Source: Bordetella sp. (GTDB lineage Bacteria; Pseudomonadota; Gammaproteobacteria; Burkholderiales; Burkholderiaceae_B). From it: a DNA stretch of 64,000 nt. The position numbers and the translations under genes were made by a program. Position 1 is the stretch's first letter. Each line of letters opens with the position of its first letter. Shown piece after piece: positions 11,522 to 21,651 of this stretch. Under the pieces are notes generated by a model that ran no database searches, had not been told where the DNA came from, and saw only the letters and a program-made list of their open reading frames with translations. Location: NCBI GenBank assembly GCA_022818765.1, contig CP063810.1, positions 62,001-126,000 on the forward strand, in the 5' to 3' direction.

Positions 11522-11741
11522 AATAATCAACTCTCGCTGCCAACAGTTATTAACTATGAGGGTAATATTAATTGATTCAAGAGGTATTAAAAAAAAATGT
11601 TTAATTTTTTTTAATAAAAAATTGATAATTTAAAAAATTTTAGAATTACTTGATAATAATTTAAAATTATGTCGATAAAACTAATTATTATTGAATATAT
11701 CCGCAAGCATAATATCTAGGATATAAAATATACAATATCCC

Positions 11742-14129
11742 ATGTTTACAAATAAAGTTTTCCAATTTTTGAGAATGATTTGTTATTTAATTCCTTATAT
11801 TTTATTAAATGCAATTCTTTTTCAAAAAAGTTTTGCTTATTATCCGTTAACTAGTAGAGAAAATTCCTCTATATTAGTTGATTCATTTGATTCATGCATG
11901 TTGCATAAATTAAAAATAATCGATATTTCTAACGATAAAATTCAAGCATCTATTAAATCTGAAGAAATTAAAAATAATGCTAACAATCTTCAATTAACAG
12001 AGAAATTTCAAATTTGTCAAATTGATACAATAATTAAGGGAAATTTAATTAAATATTACTCAAATACTGGTGATATTTATGCTAATGGAAAAGTACGAAT
12101 AATTTCCAATGAATATTTCATAGCAGGAACAGAAGCAAATTTCAATAGAAAAAATTCTAAAGGTACAATAAAAAATTCAATGATTTTTCTTCCTAATGAA
12201 TCTGGCTATGCTAAAGCTAAATATGCTTATATCATGGATTCTTCAAAAATTTCTCTTAAAGATGCAATATACACTGGTTGTTGTGATTTACACCCTGAAT
12301 GGTACTTTCAAAGTAGTAAACTTGATTTAAACCTTTCTAAAAATGAAGGAATTATAAAAAACGGAATTTTTTACTTTAAGAAGGTTCCTATTTTATATTC
12401 TCCTTATTTGACATTTCCTCTTAAAAAAGAAAAAAAATCTGGTTTTTTATTTCCAAAATATGATGTTATTTCAAGAAACGATTTTAATTTAACGATTCCT
12501 TATTATCTTAATCTTTCAAAGAATTATGACGCAACTTTAAATTCCAGATATTCTAGAAAATATGGTCTATTTTTTGATATTGAATTCAGATATTTAAATG
12601 ATAAATATCAAGGTATTATTAAAAGTAACTTTTTAATTAAAAAACATAAGACTATAAATCAGAATTATTGGTTTTATTACTGGCAACATAATCAAATTTT
12701 AAAAAATGGATTTTATATCAATTGTAATTGTTCAGATATTTATGATAAAAAGTGCATTACTAATATGTTATTTAACAACAATCATGAAGAAGAATTACAA
12801 GCTTCTTATTTATTTCAGCAAGGACAAATAGGCAAAATTGGAAAAATTTGGAATGGGTATGTTCAATTATTCAAATATTTCTCATTGGAAGAAAAAGATT
12901 CTAATGATTTATTATTTAATAAAATTCCAGAATTTGTCATAAATGGAGATTACAATTGGAAAGGATTTAATACGAAAATAAACGTTTCAGCTGTAAGGTT
13001 TGTAAAAAATACACAAGAAAAATTTCATGCATATGAAGGAAGTCGATTTCAAATTTATCCATCAATTTCTTATCCAATAAAAAAATTGGGTTGGTCTTTA
13101 AATCCTAAAATAGGTATACATCATACTAAATATCAGAACAGTATTTTTAATTTGAATGACAACAAGTCTAGGAACATACCAATAATCTCTATTGATAATA
13201 TTTTAAATTTTCAAAGAGAAACAAAGTTACTTGGGAATAAATTTATTCAAACAATAACACCTCGGATTTTCTATCTATATATCCCATATCATCATCAAGG
13301 TGATTTTCCTATTTATGATACAACTTTATCTGATTTCAATTTTTCTCAAGCATTTAAAGAAAATATATATTTAGGAGGATGGGATAGAATTGCCAATGCA
13401 AATCATGCAACTACTTCAATAACAATGCGTTGGTTTGATAAAAAAACGGGTGTTGAACGTGTTTCTTTATCTGGCCTTCAACGATTTCATTTCAATGAAA
13501 ATATTCATGAAAGATTGAATCAGAAAATTCTCTCAAATTTTTTGTTTGTAGCAAATGCTACACTAGCAAAATCAATTAATTTAACAACGAATTCAAGCTT
13601 TAATTTATATGAAAGAAATTTCATTAGATCTTTATTTAAGATTCATTGGTCACCAAAAAATCTAACTAATATTTCTATTTCATACAGATACCGGAAAACT
13701 TTAGCATCCAATCTTGAAAAATATCAATGTAAAGATCAACAAAAACACATTAGTCTTTCTTTTCAATGGCCATTTTCTGAAAAATTATATGGCGTGGGAT
13801 GTTTTGATTACCCTTTTCATTCCAAAATAATACATTCTATTTCAGACTCTGTTAAAAACAGATCGAATTTTAAAATTATCGAATCAATTATAGGTGCAGA
13901 ATACAAAGATAAATGTTGGATAGGAAGAGTTGTTTTTCACCGTTCCTTTTCATTTAAAGGACATTCAAATACAGCATTGCTTTTTCAAATTGAATTTTCA
14001 GGATTAGGATCATTGGGATATGATCCTACAGATTTTCTAACAAAAAAGATTATAGGATATGAAAGACTTAATAACAATATATCAAAATCAAAAGAATTCG
14101 TTAATTATTTTAATAAAATGGATGAATAA
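11742..14129 (+). CDS. lptD: LPS-assembly protein LptD
   Basis: LptD is the outer-membrane barrel that, with LptE, inserts lipopolysaccharide in the outer leaflet. The 795-residue protein has a signal peptide of about 31 residues, an LptA-like N-terminal region (around residues 90-190, with the cysteine segment TGCCDLHPEWYFQ) and a long C-terminal barrel rich in aromatic and alternating residues. The order lptD-surA-rsmA is conserved in proteobacteria, and SurA is the chaperone for LptD. The stop overlaps the surA start by one base (TAATG), which suggests translational coupling. Its presence implies that an LPS-bearing outer membrane is kept. Confidence 0.93.
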   Translation: MFTNKVFQFLRMICYLIPYILLNAILFQKSFAYYPLTSRENSSILVDSFDSCMLHKLKIIDISNDKIQASIKSEEIKNNANNLQLTEKFQICQIDTIIKGNLIKYYSNTGDIYANGKVRIISNEYFIAGTEANFNRKNSKGTIKNSMIFLPNESGYAKAKYAYIMDSSKISLKDAIYTGCCDLHPEWYFQSSKLDLNLSKNEGIIKNGIFYFKKVPILYSPYLTFPLKKEKKSGFLFPKYDVISRNDFNLTIPYYLNLSKNYDATLNSRYSRKYGLFFDIEFRYLNDKYQGIIKSNFLIKKHKTINQNYWFYYWQHNQILKNGFYINCNCSDIYDKKCITNMLFNNNHEEELQASYLFQQGQIGKIGKIWNGYVQLFKYFSLEEKDSNDLLFNKIPEFVINGDYNWKGFNTKINVSAVRFVKNTQEKFHAYEGSRFQIYPSISYPIKKLGWSLNPKIGIHHTKYQNSIFNLNDNKSRNIPIISIDNILNFQRETKLLGNKFIQTITPRIFYLYIPYHHQGDFPIYDTTLSDFNFSQAFKENIYLGGWDRIANANHATTSITMRWFDKKTGVERVSLSGLQRFHFNENIHERLNQKILSNFLFVANATLAKSINLTTNSSFNLYERNFIRSLFKIHWSPKNLTNISISYRYRKTLASNLEKYQCKDQQKHISLSFQWPFSEKLYGVGCFDYPFHSKIIHSISDSVKNRSNFKIIESIIGAEYKDKCWIGRVVFHRSFSFKGHSNTALLFQIEFSGLGSLGYDPTDFLTKKIIGYERLNNNISKSKEFVNYFNKMDE

Positions 14130-15571
14130 TGTTTAGACAATATTTATTTTTTTTTCTACATTCCTTTTTTATATTATTTCCGATAAAAAATGCTTATTCA
14201 ACAGAAAAGAATAAAATCGATTTAAACCATTTGGATTCAAATCTAAAAAGCGTAGATAGAATAATTGCAACGGTTAATAATAAAATTATTACATCTAGTG
14301 AATATGAAGATTTTAGAAAAAAGAGATTGTATAAAAATAGTTTTTTAAATAATGCAGATTTAAATGATCCATGTTTAGAAGAAATGATTCTGGATATTCT
14401 AGAACAAGAAGAAGCAAAAAAATTTGGAATATATATTGATGAAAATCAGGTTTATAACGTAATGCATGAAATTGCTAAAAGCAACAAATTTACAATTGAT
14501 CAATTTCGCAATGAATTAGAAAAAATTGGAATTAATTTTAATCAATATCGAGAAAGTTTATATAAAGAATTAATTAGAAATCAAATCAAAGAATATATCA
14601 TTGGTCCTATGGTATCTATTACAGATATTGAGCTTGATAATTTTCTACCAACTTATAATCTTAATCTTATTAAGCCAGATTATCCATCCGGATACACCTC
14701 AATAATGTTTTCGGAAAAATCTAATCAATTTTATACAATAGCTCAAATTTTTATTAAAATACCAGAAAATTCTTCTCAATTGGATGAAGAATTACTATAT
14801 AAAAAAGGTCAATTTTTGCTTAATGAAATTCGAAAAGGTGAAGATTTTCATAAACTTGCAATGTCTTTTTCTGAAGGAGATGAAGCATTAAATAATCAAG
14901 GAATTATCGGAACCAAACTTTTGGAGCATTGGCCAGATTTATTTATTCAATCTTTAATTCATCTCAAAACAGGCCAAACAAGTGGTTTGTTAAAAAGCAA
15001 AAATGGTTTTCATATTATTAAACTCATTAATAGTTTCTCAAAAATTAAAAAATCATTGAAGAATTCAATAGGAACAACCTTATACTTTTCAGAAAAATCA
15101 ATGACATATGATCCTGTTTTTATAACAAAAACACATGTGAGCGATATTGTAATAAAAACGGATATTACAAAAGGAAAAGAATTTGCTGTGCAATATCTTA
15201 ATCTTATTCGTTCGCGCATAAAATCTGGTTTAGTAACCTTTGAAAATATGGCAAAGCAATTCTCTCAAGATTTTTCAGCATCAAATGGAGGAGATATCGG
15301 TTGGATCAATCCGGGAAAAATGCCTATTAATTTTGAAAATATTATGAATTCACTTAAAATAGGAGAGATTAGTTCAGTTATCTCTTTAGATACTAGGTTA
15401 CACTTAATACAAGTGAAAGAGCGCAAAGTAGAAGATATATCAGTTGATTATCATCGAGATAAAGCATATCAAAAGTTGAAAGAAAATCTTATAGAATTTT
15501 ATTTCCATGAATGGTTGAAAAGTTTGCGAGAAACAGCTTTCGTTAATAATTATTTAAATAATAGGATTTAA
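14129..15571 (+). CDS. surA: Periplasmic chaperone / peptidyl-prolyl isomerase SurA
   Basis: SurA escorts outer-membrane proteins through the periplasm. The 480-residue product has a signal peptide of about 25 residues, a SurA N-terminal domain (VDRIIATVNNKIITSSEY near residue 42) and two parvulin domains. The first is around residues 205-305, the second around 345-440, with FSQDFSASNGGDIGWINPG in the second. It appears slightly shorter than free-living homologues. It is coupled to lptD by a one-base overlap and precedes rsmA, the standard order. Confidence 0.93.
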   Translation: MFRQYLFFFLHSFFILFPIKNAYSTEKNKIDLNHLDSNLKSVDRIIATVNNKIITSSEYEDFRKKRLYKNSFLNNADLNDPCLEEMILDILEQEEAKKFGIYIDENQVYNVMHEIAKSNKFTIDQFRNELEKIGINFNQYRESLYKELIRNQIKEYIIGPMVSITDIELDNFLPTYNLNLIKPDYPSGYTSIMFSEKSNQFYTIAQIFIKIPENSSQLDEELLYKKGQFLLNEIRKGEDFHKLAMSFSEGDEALNNQGIIGTKLLEHWPDLFIQSLIHLKTGQTSGLLKSKNGFHIIKLINSFSKIKKSLKNSIGTTLYFSEKSMTYDPVFITKTHVSDIVIKTDITKGKEFAVQYLNLIRSRIKSGLVTFENMAKQFSQDFSASNGGDIGWINPGKMPINFENIMNSLKIGEISSVISLDTRLHLIQVKERKVEDISVDYHRDKAYQKLKENLIEFYFHEWLKSLRETAFVNNYLNNRI

Positions 15572-15608
15572 AACATAAATTAATTGTTTCTTAAGAGAAT
15601 ATTTCTAT

Positions 15609-16396
15609 ATGTATCATCATGAAATACAACAATGTTTTAGTCAAAATTTTTTAATTGATAAAGATTTTATTAATTTGATTCTGTATACTATTTTACCTAA
15701 AAAGAAGATTTATTTTTAGAAATAGGGCCTGGATTAGCTGCGTTAACAGATCCTATGCTTAGGCAAGTTCAACATTTACATGCAATTGAAATTGATCGAA
15801 ATTTAGTTTCTATTTTGCGAAAACGATATTCGATAAAAAAGCTAACAATTTTAGAAGCTGATGCTTTAACTGTTGATTTTTCAAAATTTGGAAAATCAAT
15901 ACGAATTATTGGTAACCTACCTTATCATATTTCCAGTCCTTTGATATTTCATCTTGTTAAATTCATTAAAAATATAAGGGATCAACATTTTATGTTGCAA
16001 CGGGATTTTGTCGATAGAATGGTAGCAAAACATTCAAGTAGTAAATATGGTCGATTATCTGTAATATTACAATCTCAATATAAAATAAAAAAAATATTTG
16101 ATGTACCTCCGGAAGCATTTAATCCAAAACCTAGAGTATTTTCTGCTTTAGTGAAAATGGTTCCATTATCTGATTCTGATTGTTATTCCAAACCAATAAA
16201 TTTTACAGTGTTTGAGAATCTTGTTGCTAAAGCATTTTCAAAACGTAGAAAGATGCTTCGAAATACATTAAAAGATTGGTTGATCCATATTCCTTGGGAG
16301 AAGTTAGAAATATTACCTACTGATCGAGCTCAAGATATTTCCGTCAAAAAATTTATTACTTTGTCAAATATGCTTTTAGATAAAGGAATTGTTTAG
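15609..16396 (+). pseudogene. rsmA: 16S rRNA dimethyladenosine transferase RsmA (KsgA), one -1 frameshift
   Basis: RsmA dimethylates two adenines near the 3' end of 16S rRNA. The ATG at 15609 opens a frame with CFSQNFLIDKDFI that stops at TAG after about 36 codons. The SAM-binding motif LEIGPGLAALTDP and the rest of the enzyme, including the catalytic GNLPYHISSPL, follow in another frame to 16396. The break falls in a run of five A (15699-15703); six would make one 263-codon frame of normal size. Nothing else in the gene is damaged. It may be a sequence error, or the downstream part might be made from an internal start, but that would lack the first SAM motif. Confidence 0.88.
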
Positions 16397-16419
16397 TATC
16401 AATTCATTTTTCTAAATTT

Positions 16420-17892
16420 TTAAATTAAAAATAAAGTAGCTAATCCTAAAAAAATAAAAAATCCAAGCGAATCTGTTGCAAATGTTAAGAGAACAGATGA
16501 TCCAACTGCAGGATCTTTTCCAAAACGAGCTCGCAACATAGGAACTAACACTCCCATTGAAGCACCTACAAGCATATTGCAGATCATAGCCCCCATCATC
16601 ACTAGGGCAACAGAAACAGATTTTGATATTGACCATGCAAATATTGCAGCAACAAAACTTCCAAGTAATCCAACTATAGAAGTTACAATTAACTCTCGTT
16701 TAACTAATTGCCATAAACTACGACCAGTGATGCGACCCATAGCTAAAGCACGAATAATCATTGTCATGCTTTGATTTCCAGAATTTCCACCTATTCCTGC
16801 AACAATAGACATTAAAAAAGCCAAAATTACAATTTGGCTAACTGTATTTTCAAATTGAGAAGCAATAAAAGAAGCAGTTGCAGCAGTACATATATTGAAT
16901 AATAACCACGGAGCCCGATTTTTTAAAGCCATAGTAATTGGGGCAAAAATATCTTCTTCTTGAAGACCTGCTCGAGATAATTCTTGCTCTTGGGAATCTT
17001 CTTGAATAACATCAACCACAGAAGCTATTGTCATTCTTCCAATTAATCTTCCTTGGTCATCAATAACAGGAGCTGAAACTAGATCATAGCGTTCAAAAGC
17101 TACAGCTGCATCAGCATCAAAATCTAGTGGGTTAAGTGCTAAGAAATCACGATTCATAACAGCACTTACATCAGTTTCTGGTTCGCTAACTAAAAGTTTA
17201 GTGACTTGGAGACAACCTTGCAATTTATCTTGTCTATCAACAACAAAAATCTGGTCAGTGTGATCTGGAAGTCTATGTAATCTTCGCAAGTATCGTAGAA
17301 CAACTTCCAATGTTACATCTTCTCGGACCCGAACCATTTCAAAATCCATAATAGCTCCAACACTATCTTCAGGATATCCCATAGCAGCTAATAATTGTGC
17401 CTGCTCTTCCTTTGATAACCCTTTTTGAACTTCAGCAACTATATCAGGAGGAAGATTAGGAGCTAAATCAGCTAATTCATCAGTATCCATTTTGCCTGTT
17501 GCAGCAATTAAATCCTGATGATTCATAGCGTCAATCAAAGATTGACGTATCCAGTCTTGAACCTCAATTAAGATGTCAGCATTATGAATTCTACTAACTA
17601 ATGCCCAGATTATTTGTCGATCATTTTTAGGAAGAGATTCTAATATAAAAGCTATATCGGCAGGATGTAAATCATTTACTAATGATCGAAGTTCAGATTC
17701 ATGTTTTTCGATTGTTAAATAAAAATTTTCTTGATTGTGAATTTCATTATTATCTTGTTTTTGTAATGATTCCTTCTCTAATTGATATGTATAGAGTCGT
17801 TCCTGAATTTCAGCTAAAATATGTTGTGTATCCTCAGGATCAAGACGTCGAGGTTTAATAATTTTTTCTTGTTCCGTTATTGGTTGTATCAT
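16420..17892 (-). CDS. mgtE: Magnesium transporter MgtE
   Basis: MgtE is an inner-membrane Mg2+ channel gated by cytoplasmic Mg2+. The 490-residue protein has the N-terminal helical domain (DLHPADIAFILESLP near residue 74), a pair of CBS domains (about 190-320, including MNRDFLALNPLD) and five membrane segments from about residue 330. The filter-region helix carries GIGGNSGNQSMTMIIRALA, a strong family mark. It is convergent with rsmA across a 23-base gap. Confidence 0.95.
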   Translation of the reverse strand: MIQPITEQEKIIKPRRLDPEDTQHILAEIQERLYTYQLEKESLQKQDNNEIHNQENFYLTIEKHESELRSLVNDLHPADIAFILESLPKNDRQIIWALVSRIHNADILIEVQDWIRQSLIDAMNHQDLIAATGKMDTDELADLAPNLPPDIVAEVQKGLSKEEQAQLLAAMGYPEDSVGAIMDFEMVRVREDVTLEVVLRYLRRLHRLPDHTDQIFVVDRQDKLQGCLQVTKLLVSEPETDVSAVMNRDFLALNPLDFDADAAVAFERYDLVSAPVIDDQGRLIGRMTIASVVDVIQEDSQEQELSRAGLQEEDIFAPITMALKNRAPWLLFNICTAATASFIASQFENTVSQIVILAFLMSIVAGIGGNSGNQSMTMIIRALAMGRITGRSLWQLVKRELIVTSIVGLLGSFVAAIFAWSISKSVSVALVMMGAMICNMLVGASMGVLVPMLRARFGKDPAVGSSVLLTFATDSLGFFIFLGLATLFLI

Positions 17893-18132
17893 TATTTTTC
17901 TTAATTAGTTTTACAAAAAATGTTAAATAAAATTTAGTTATGTCTACTTTCTTTAAAGTTTAAGAGCTTTCTGAAAGTCTAAATTAATTTTTATGAATAG
18001 GCATACATTTTATGTAGATAAACAATTTTTTAGATCAAAATTTCAATAATTTTTTTAAAAAACAAAAATTTCTATTATGCTATCTCTCTTATTTTAGAAG
18101 AATATGTTAGAATTACCCAGATTTTAAAAAAA

Positions 18133-18205
18133 GGGGTGTTAGCTCAGTTGGTAGAGCAGTTGACTTTTAATCAATTGGTCGTGGGTTCGAGTCCCGCACA
18201 CCTCA
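18133..18205 (+). tRNA. tRNA-Lys (anticodon TTT)
   Basis: The cloverleaf folds with acceptor GGGGTGT pairing ACACCTC (one G-T pair), D loop AGTTGGTAGA, anticodon loop CTTTTAA carrying TTT, and the T loop TTCGAGT. The discriminator A at 18205 is followed by TCG, so CCA is not encoded, unlike the four other tRNAs in the window. Confidence 0.96.
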
Positions 18206-18246
18206 TCGTGTTCTAGAGCAATGCCAAATTATTGATTTAAATCAAA

Positions 18247-19140
18247 CTATGAACTAGAACGAACAATTTTTTTCTTTTGTCTACTAATAGTAATTCCAAT
18301 CGAAGCGGTTATAATGGCTAGTATGGCTATCCATTGTTTTGAACTAAGAGATTCGTTTAGAAAAAGCATCCCAGATATGGCTGCAAAGGCAGGTTCCAAA
18401 CTTAATAATGTACCAAAAGTTCTTGCTGGGAGTTGAGTTAATACATACATTTCTAAACTATAAGGAATCGCACTTGAAAGTATAGCAACACCTATTCCTA
18501 AAGGAAGAATTTCAAGAGAAAATAGTTCAGAACCAGCTTGTACAATTCCAATTGGTAAAACAGCTGTAGCAGCAACACTTACTGCAATTGCAACTATTCG
18601 ATGGCCATGTACAGTACCTGCACGCTTTCCAAATATAATATAAAAAGCACAACATAGAGCAGATCCCATAGCGTACATTATACCGACTGGATCGAGTTCT
18701 GATGATGCTTTTGAAGTTAAAGGCAACAAGACTGACAATCCAATACAAGCAAGTGAAATCCATAAAAAATCTATAACGCGTCTAGATGCTAATACAGCTA
18801 CAGTTAAAGGACCTGCAAATTCAAAAGCAACCGCAACACCAAGCGGTACTGTTCGAATTGCCATATAAAATAAAAGATTCATTCCTCCTAATGCAAGACC
18901 ATATAAAGTAATGATTCGCCAAGCTTTGGGCTCCAATTTTGATCGCCATGGTCTAAAAAAACACAATAAAGCAATAGCAGAAAATAAAAGACGGACAGCA
19001 GTTGTTCCTTGAGCTCCAATGAAAGGAAATAAATTTTTTGCTAAAGAAGCTCCTAATTGAAAAGAAGCCATAGCAGTAACCAGAGCTAAAACCGGCAATA
19101 AAGTGGATGAAAGCGTAGAAGAAAATATGAATTTAAGCAT
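18247..19140 (-). CDS. rhtA: RhtA-like amino-acid exporter (EamA/DMT family)
   Basis: This 297-residue inner-membrane protein has ten predicted membrane helices in two EamA repeats. The segments MASFQLGASLAKNLFP near the N-terminus and SSAIPYSLEMYVLTQLP near residue 215 are typical of RhtA/YbiF, which exports threonine and homoserine. The gene is visibly less AT-rich than its surroundings (about 35-42% G+C in sampled lines). In a symbiont an amino-acid exporter could supply the host, but that is inference. The exact substrate is not shown by sequence. Confidence 0.75.
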   Translation of the reverse strand: MLKFIFSSTLSSTLLPVLALVTAMASFQLGASLAKNLFPFIGAQGTTAVRLLFSAIALLCFFRPWRSKLEPKAWRIITLYGLALGGMNLLFYMAIRTVPLGVAVAFEFAGPLTVAVLASRRVIDFLWISLACIGLSVLLPLTSKASSELDPVGIMYAMGSALCCAFYIIFGKRAGTVHGHRIVAIAVSVAATAVLPIGIVQAGSELFSLEILPLGIGVAILSSAIPYSLEMYVLTQLPARTFGTLLSLEPAFAAISGMLFLNESLSSKQWIAILAIITASIGITISRQKKKIVRSSS

Positions 19141-19512
19141 GCATTAAATTTTAGTAACCAATTAAAAAATTATTTGAGAAATACTTTTGTGTAAAAATAG
19201 TACATCTTTTATAAGATATTGATCTTATTTATCTATTAAAACGCTTAATATTAAATTAAGATTTAAACGAATATTTATAAAAATTAAAAATTTCACTATT
19301 GTGAAATCACATTAAAAACAACAGATTACTTTTAAAGTATCTATCAATTATTTTTAATATAGAAACCTCTAAGTTTTTTATCTTACTAATTTTAGTGTTC
19401 ATTCCTTGTCCCCTATTTTAGGAAAATAGCAATATCTCTGATTTATGAGTTGTATTTCAATTGATTAGATAAAAAATTTGTAACAAATAATCTATTAAAA
19501 TTTATTTTCAAA
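19141..19512. other. Non-coding gap with several small hairpins
   Basis: No gene or recognisable gene remnant is visible between the rhtA start and the end of fdhD. The stretch holds at least three short perfect inverted repeats: 19211-19228 (seven-base arms), 19291-19306 (six) and 19413-19429 (seven, loop AGG). They precede the very long hairpin at the fdhD end. No T run follows any of them clearly. Confidence 0.5.
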
Positions 19513-19567
19513 TTAAATTCAATTTCAAATTCTATAAATATTTTATAGAATTTGAAATTGAATTTAA
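19513..19567 (-). terminator. 26-bp perfect hairpin at the end of fdhD
   Basis: Arms 19513-19538 and 19542-19567 are fully complementary with a three-base loop. The stop codon of fdhD (19564-19566, minus strand) lies inside the right arm. Only a loosely T-rich stretch follows in the fdhD direction. A terminator or mRNA 3'-end stabiliser is likely. The arm length is exceptional for this window. Confidence 0.7.
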
Positions 19568-20397
19568 AAGCAAATCCGTTCTGGATGTGTATAAATAGAA
19601 GCATTATCTTGCCGAATAAAACCTAATAATCCAATACTTGCTCTCTCTGCTAAACTAACAGCTCTAGCAGTAGGAGCTGATATTGCAGCAAGAATTCCAC
19701 AACCACTGGATATGGTCTTTTGAACCATTTCAAAACTAGCTCTACTTGAAATGAGAATCATTCCTGTATCTGCTTGAAATCCATGGTTTATTAACCCTCC
19801 TATTAATTTATCTAAAGCATTATGTCGTCCTACATCTTCACGCACAAGACATAATTGACCTTCTGAATTAGCCCACCCCGCTGCATGGGTAGCTCCTGTT
19901 GTCTTATAAAGAACTTGGTATTTTCTCATGTTTTTCATTGCTTCTAATATAGCTGCTATCGAAACAACTTTACATGAACTTACTGTTTCAATTGGTGACG
20001 TAATAATTTCTTTTAAAGCATCAATTCCACATAATCCACAACCAGTATTACCTAACATGAATCGACGTCGTTTTCTTAATTTCACTGCACTTGCTGTTGA
20101 AATCTCAAGTTGAATTACAATTCCTTGAGGTTGTTCTTGAAATTCAACATTGCGTATTTCATGTATATTTTTAATAATACCTTCAGTCAAAGAAAAACCT
20201 ACAGCAAAATCTTTAAGATAATTTGGTGAAGCTAACATAGTCACATGATTTATTCCATTATATTCTAATGCAATAGGAGTTTCTTGCGCGACCCAGTCAC
20301 ATTCAGTTTCATTATTTAATTTTCCTGAATGTATTCGATGAATTGAAATATTCATACAATCACTTTTATATAACGCAGTTTGTTTATTTTTATTCAT
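19564..20397 (-). CDS. fdhD: Formate dehydrogenase accessory sulfurtransferase FdhD
   Basis: FdhD moves sulfur from a cysteine desulfurase to the molybdenum cofactor before insertion into formate dehydrogenase. The 277-residue protein carries the sulfur-carrier cysteines in NTGCGLCG (Cys120 and Cys123), the EDVGRHNALDKLIG motif near residue 191 and an SSRASFEMVQK stretch. An in-frame ATG at residue 15 is an alternative start. It heads the Moco island and implies a formate dehydrogenase-like molybdoenzyme elsewhere in the genome, since none lies in the window. Confidence 0.95.
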   Translation of the reverse strand: MNKNKQTALYKSDCMNISIHRIHSGKLNNETECDWVAQETPIALEYNGINHVTMLASPNYLKDFAVGFSLTEGIIKNIHEIRNVEFQEQPQGIVIQLEISTASAVKLRKRRRFMLGNTGCGLCGIDALKEIITSPIETVSSCKVVSIAAILEAMKNMRKYQVLYKTTGATHAAGWANSEGQLCLVREDVGRHNALDKLIGGLINHGFQADTGMILISSRASFEMVQKTISSGCGILAAISAPTARAVSLAERASIGLLGFIRQDNASIYTHPERICF

Positions 20398-20500
20398 AAT
20401 TTTATTGAGAAAATTTAAAGAAATTTTTATTAAAAATTGAAAAACAATTAATCAGAAAAGTAACATTATGTACTTAAAAAATATTTGGAAATAATAAATC

Positions 20501-21619
20501 ATGAATCAATCAATATTTCCTATTAATTTTCCACATTCAAAAAAATTATCTAAATATAAAAGATTAAATGTATCTGTTTTGGATCATTCTGTACTCGATA
20601 AAAAATCTCGTCCTTTAAATTATCTTCGAATTTCAGTTTTAGATCAGTGCAACTTTCGATGCCCTCATTGTATGCCAGATGAAATTTTTCATAAAAATTA
20701 TATTTTCATGAAAAATGAAAATTTATTATCATTTAATGAAATTGCTAGAATAGTAAGAATTTTTTCAAAATTAGGGGTTCAAAAAATTCGGTTAACAGGT
20801 GGAGAACCTTTGCTTAGAAAAAATATTCAAGAATTAATAAAAGTTTTAACTTGTATTCGCACTCCATCTGGAAAACCTCTAGATATAGGTTTAACTACAA
20901 ATGGAAGCTTGTTAGCTCAAAAGGCATTTATTTTAAAAAAGGCAGGTCTCAGAAATATTACTGTTAGCCTTGATGCTCTTGATCCAAAAATTTTCTCTAA
21001 AATGATTGGAAAACAAAAAATAACTCCTCAAACTATTCTGAATGGAATAGAAATCGCTAAAAAAGCAGGTTTAATGCCCATTAAAATAAATATGGTTGTT
21101 CGTCACAGCATTAATAAAACAGAGATTCTTTCAATGGTTAAAAAATTTCGACATACTGGAAATATTCTTCGTTTTATTGAATATATGGATGTTGGAAATA
21201 CTAATAATTGGGATTTAAATGAAGTCATACCTACTCAAGAAATAATCAATTTTATCGAAAAAAAATATCCTTTAATTGCTTTAAATGATTCAAATATGGG
21301 AAGAGTTGCAAAACGTTGGAAATATAAAGATGGTGGTGGAGAAATTGGTTTTATTTCTAGTATCACAGATGCTTTTTGCAGTGGTTGTACACGTGCTCGT
21401 TTATCTCCAGATGGAAAACTATTTACATGTCTTTTTTCATCTAAAGGGTATGATCTTCGTTCAGATCTAAGAAATCAAAATCTTTCAGATGAAGATTTAG
21501 CTAACATATGGAGCAAAATCTGGAAATTGCGTCAGGATAATTACTCTGAGAAAAGAAATGTAATTAGAAATTTTTCTAATCCTGATCAAAAAATTGAAAT
21601 GAGTTATATTGGGGGTTGA
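20501..21619 (+). CDS. moaA: GTP 3',8-cyclase (molybdopterin synthesis) MoaA
   Basis: MoaA is a radical-SAM enzyme that with MoaC turns GTP into cyclic pyranopterin phosphate. The N-terminal 4Fe-4S cluster motif CNFRCPHC has Cys50, Cys54 and Cys57. LTGGEPLLRKN near residue 98 is the SAM motif. The C-terminal cluster cysteines appear in AFCSGCTRARL and FTCLFS, and the protein ends in the functionally important Gly-Gly. A 40-residue leader precedes the core, as in many betaproteobacterial forms. It is divergent from fdhD and followed by mobA. Confidence 0.96.
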   Translation: MNQSIFPINFPHSKKLSKYKRLNVSVLDHSVLDKKSRPLNYLRISVLDQCNFRCPHCMPDEIFHKNYIFMKNENLLSFNEIARIVRIFSKLGVQKIRLTGGEPLLRKNIQELIKVLTCIRTPSGKPLDIGLTTNGSLLAQKAFILKKAGLRNITVSLDALDPKIFSKMIGKQKITPQTILNGIEIAKKAGLMPIKINMVVRHSINKTEILSMVKKFRHTGNILRFIEYMDVGNTNNWDLNEVIPTQEIINFIEKKYPLIALNDSNMGRVAKRWKYKDGGGEIGFISSITDAFCSGCTRARLSPDGKLFTCLFSSKGYDLRSDLRNQNLSDEDLANIWSKIWKLRQDNYSEKRNVIRNFSNPDQKIEMSYIGG

Positions 21620-21651
21620 TAAACAACAATTTATTAGTAACCTACTTATTA

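Noticed and set aside
11458-11741. CIRCE operator upstream of groES
   Set aside because: The expected nine-base inverted repeat with a nine-base spacer is not present. Only a CTTGAA box fits a heat-shock element.
15755-16396. Downstream part of rsmA as a separate short methyltransferase
   Set aside because: Its start lacks the first SAM-binding motif, which lies directly upstream in the same frame. The whole is plainly one rsmA gene with a lost base.
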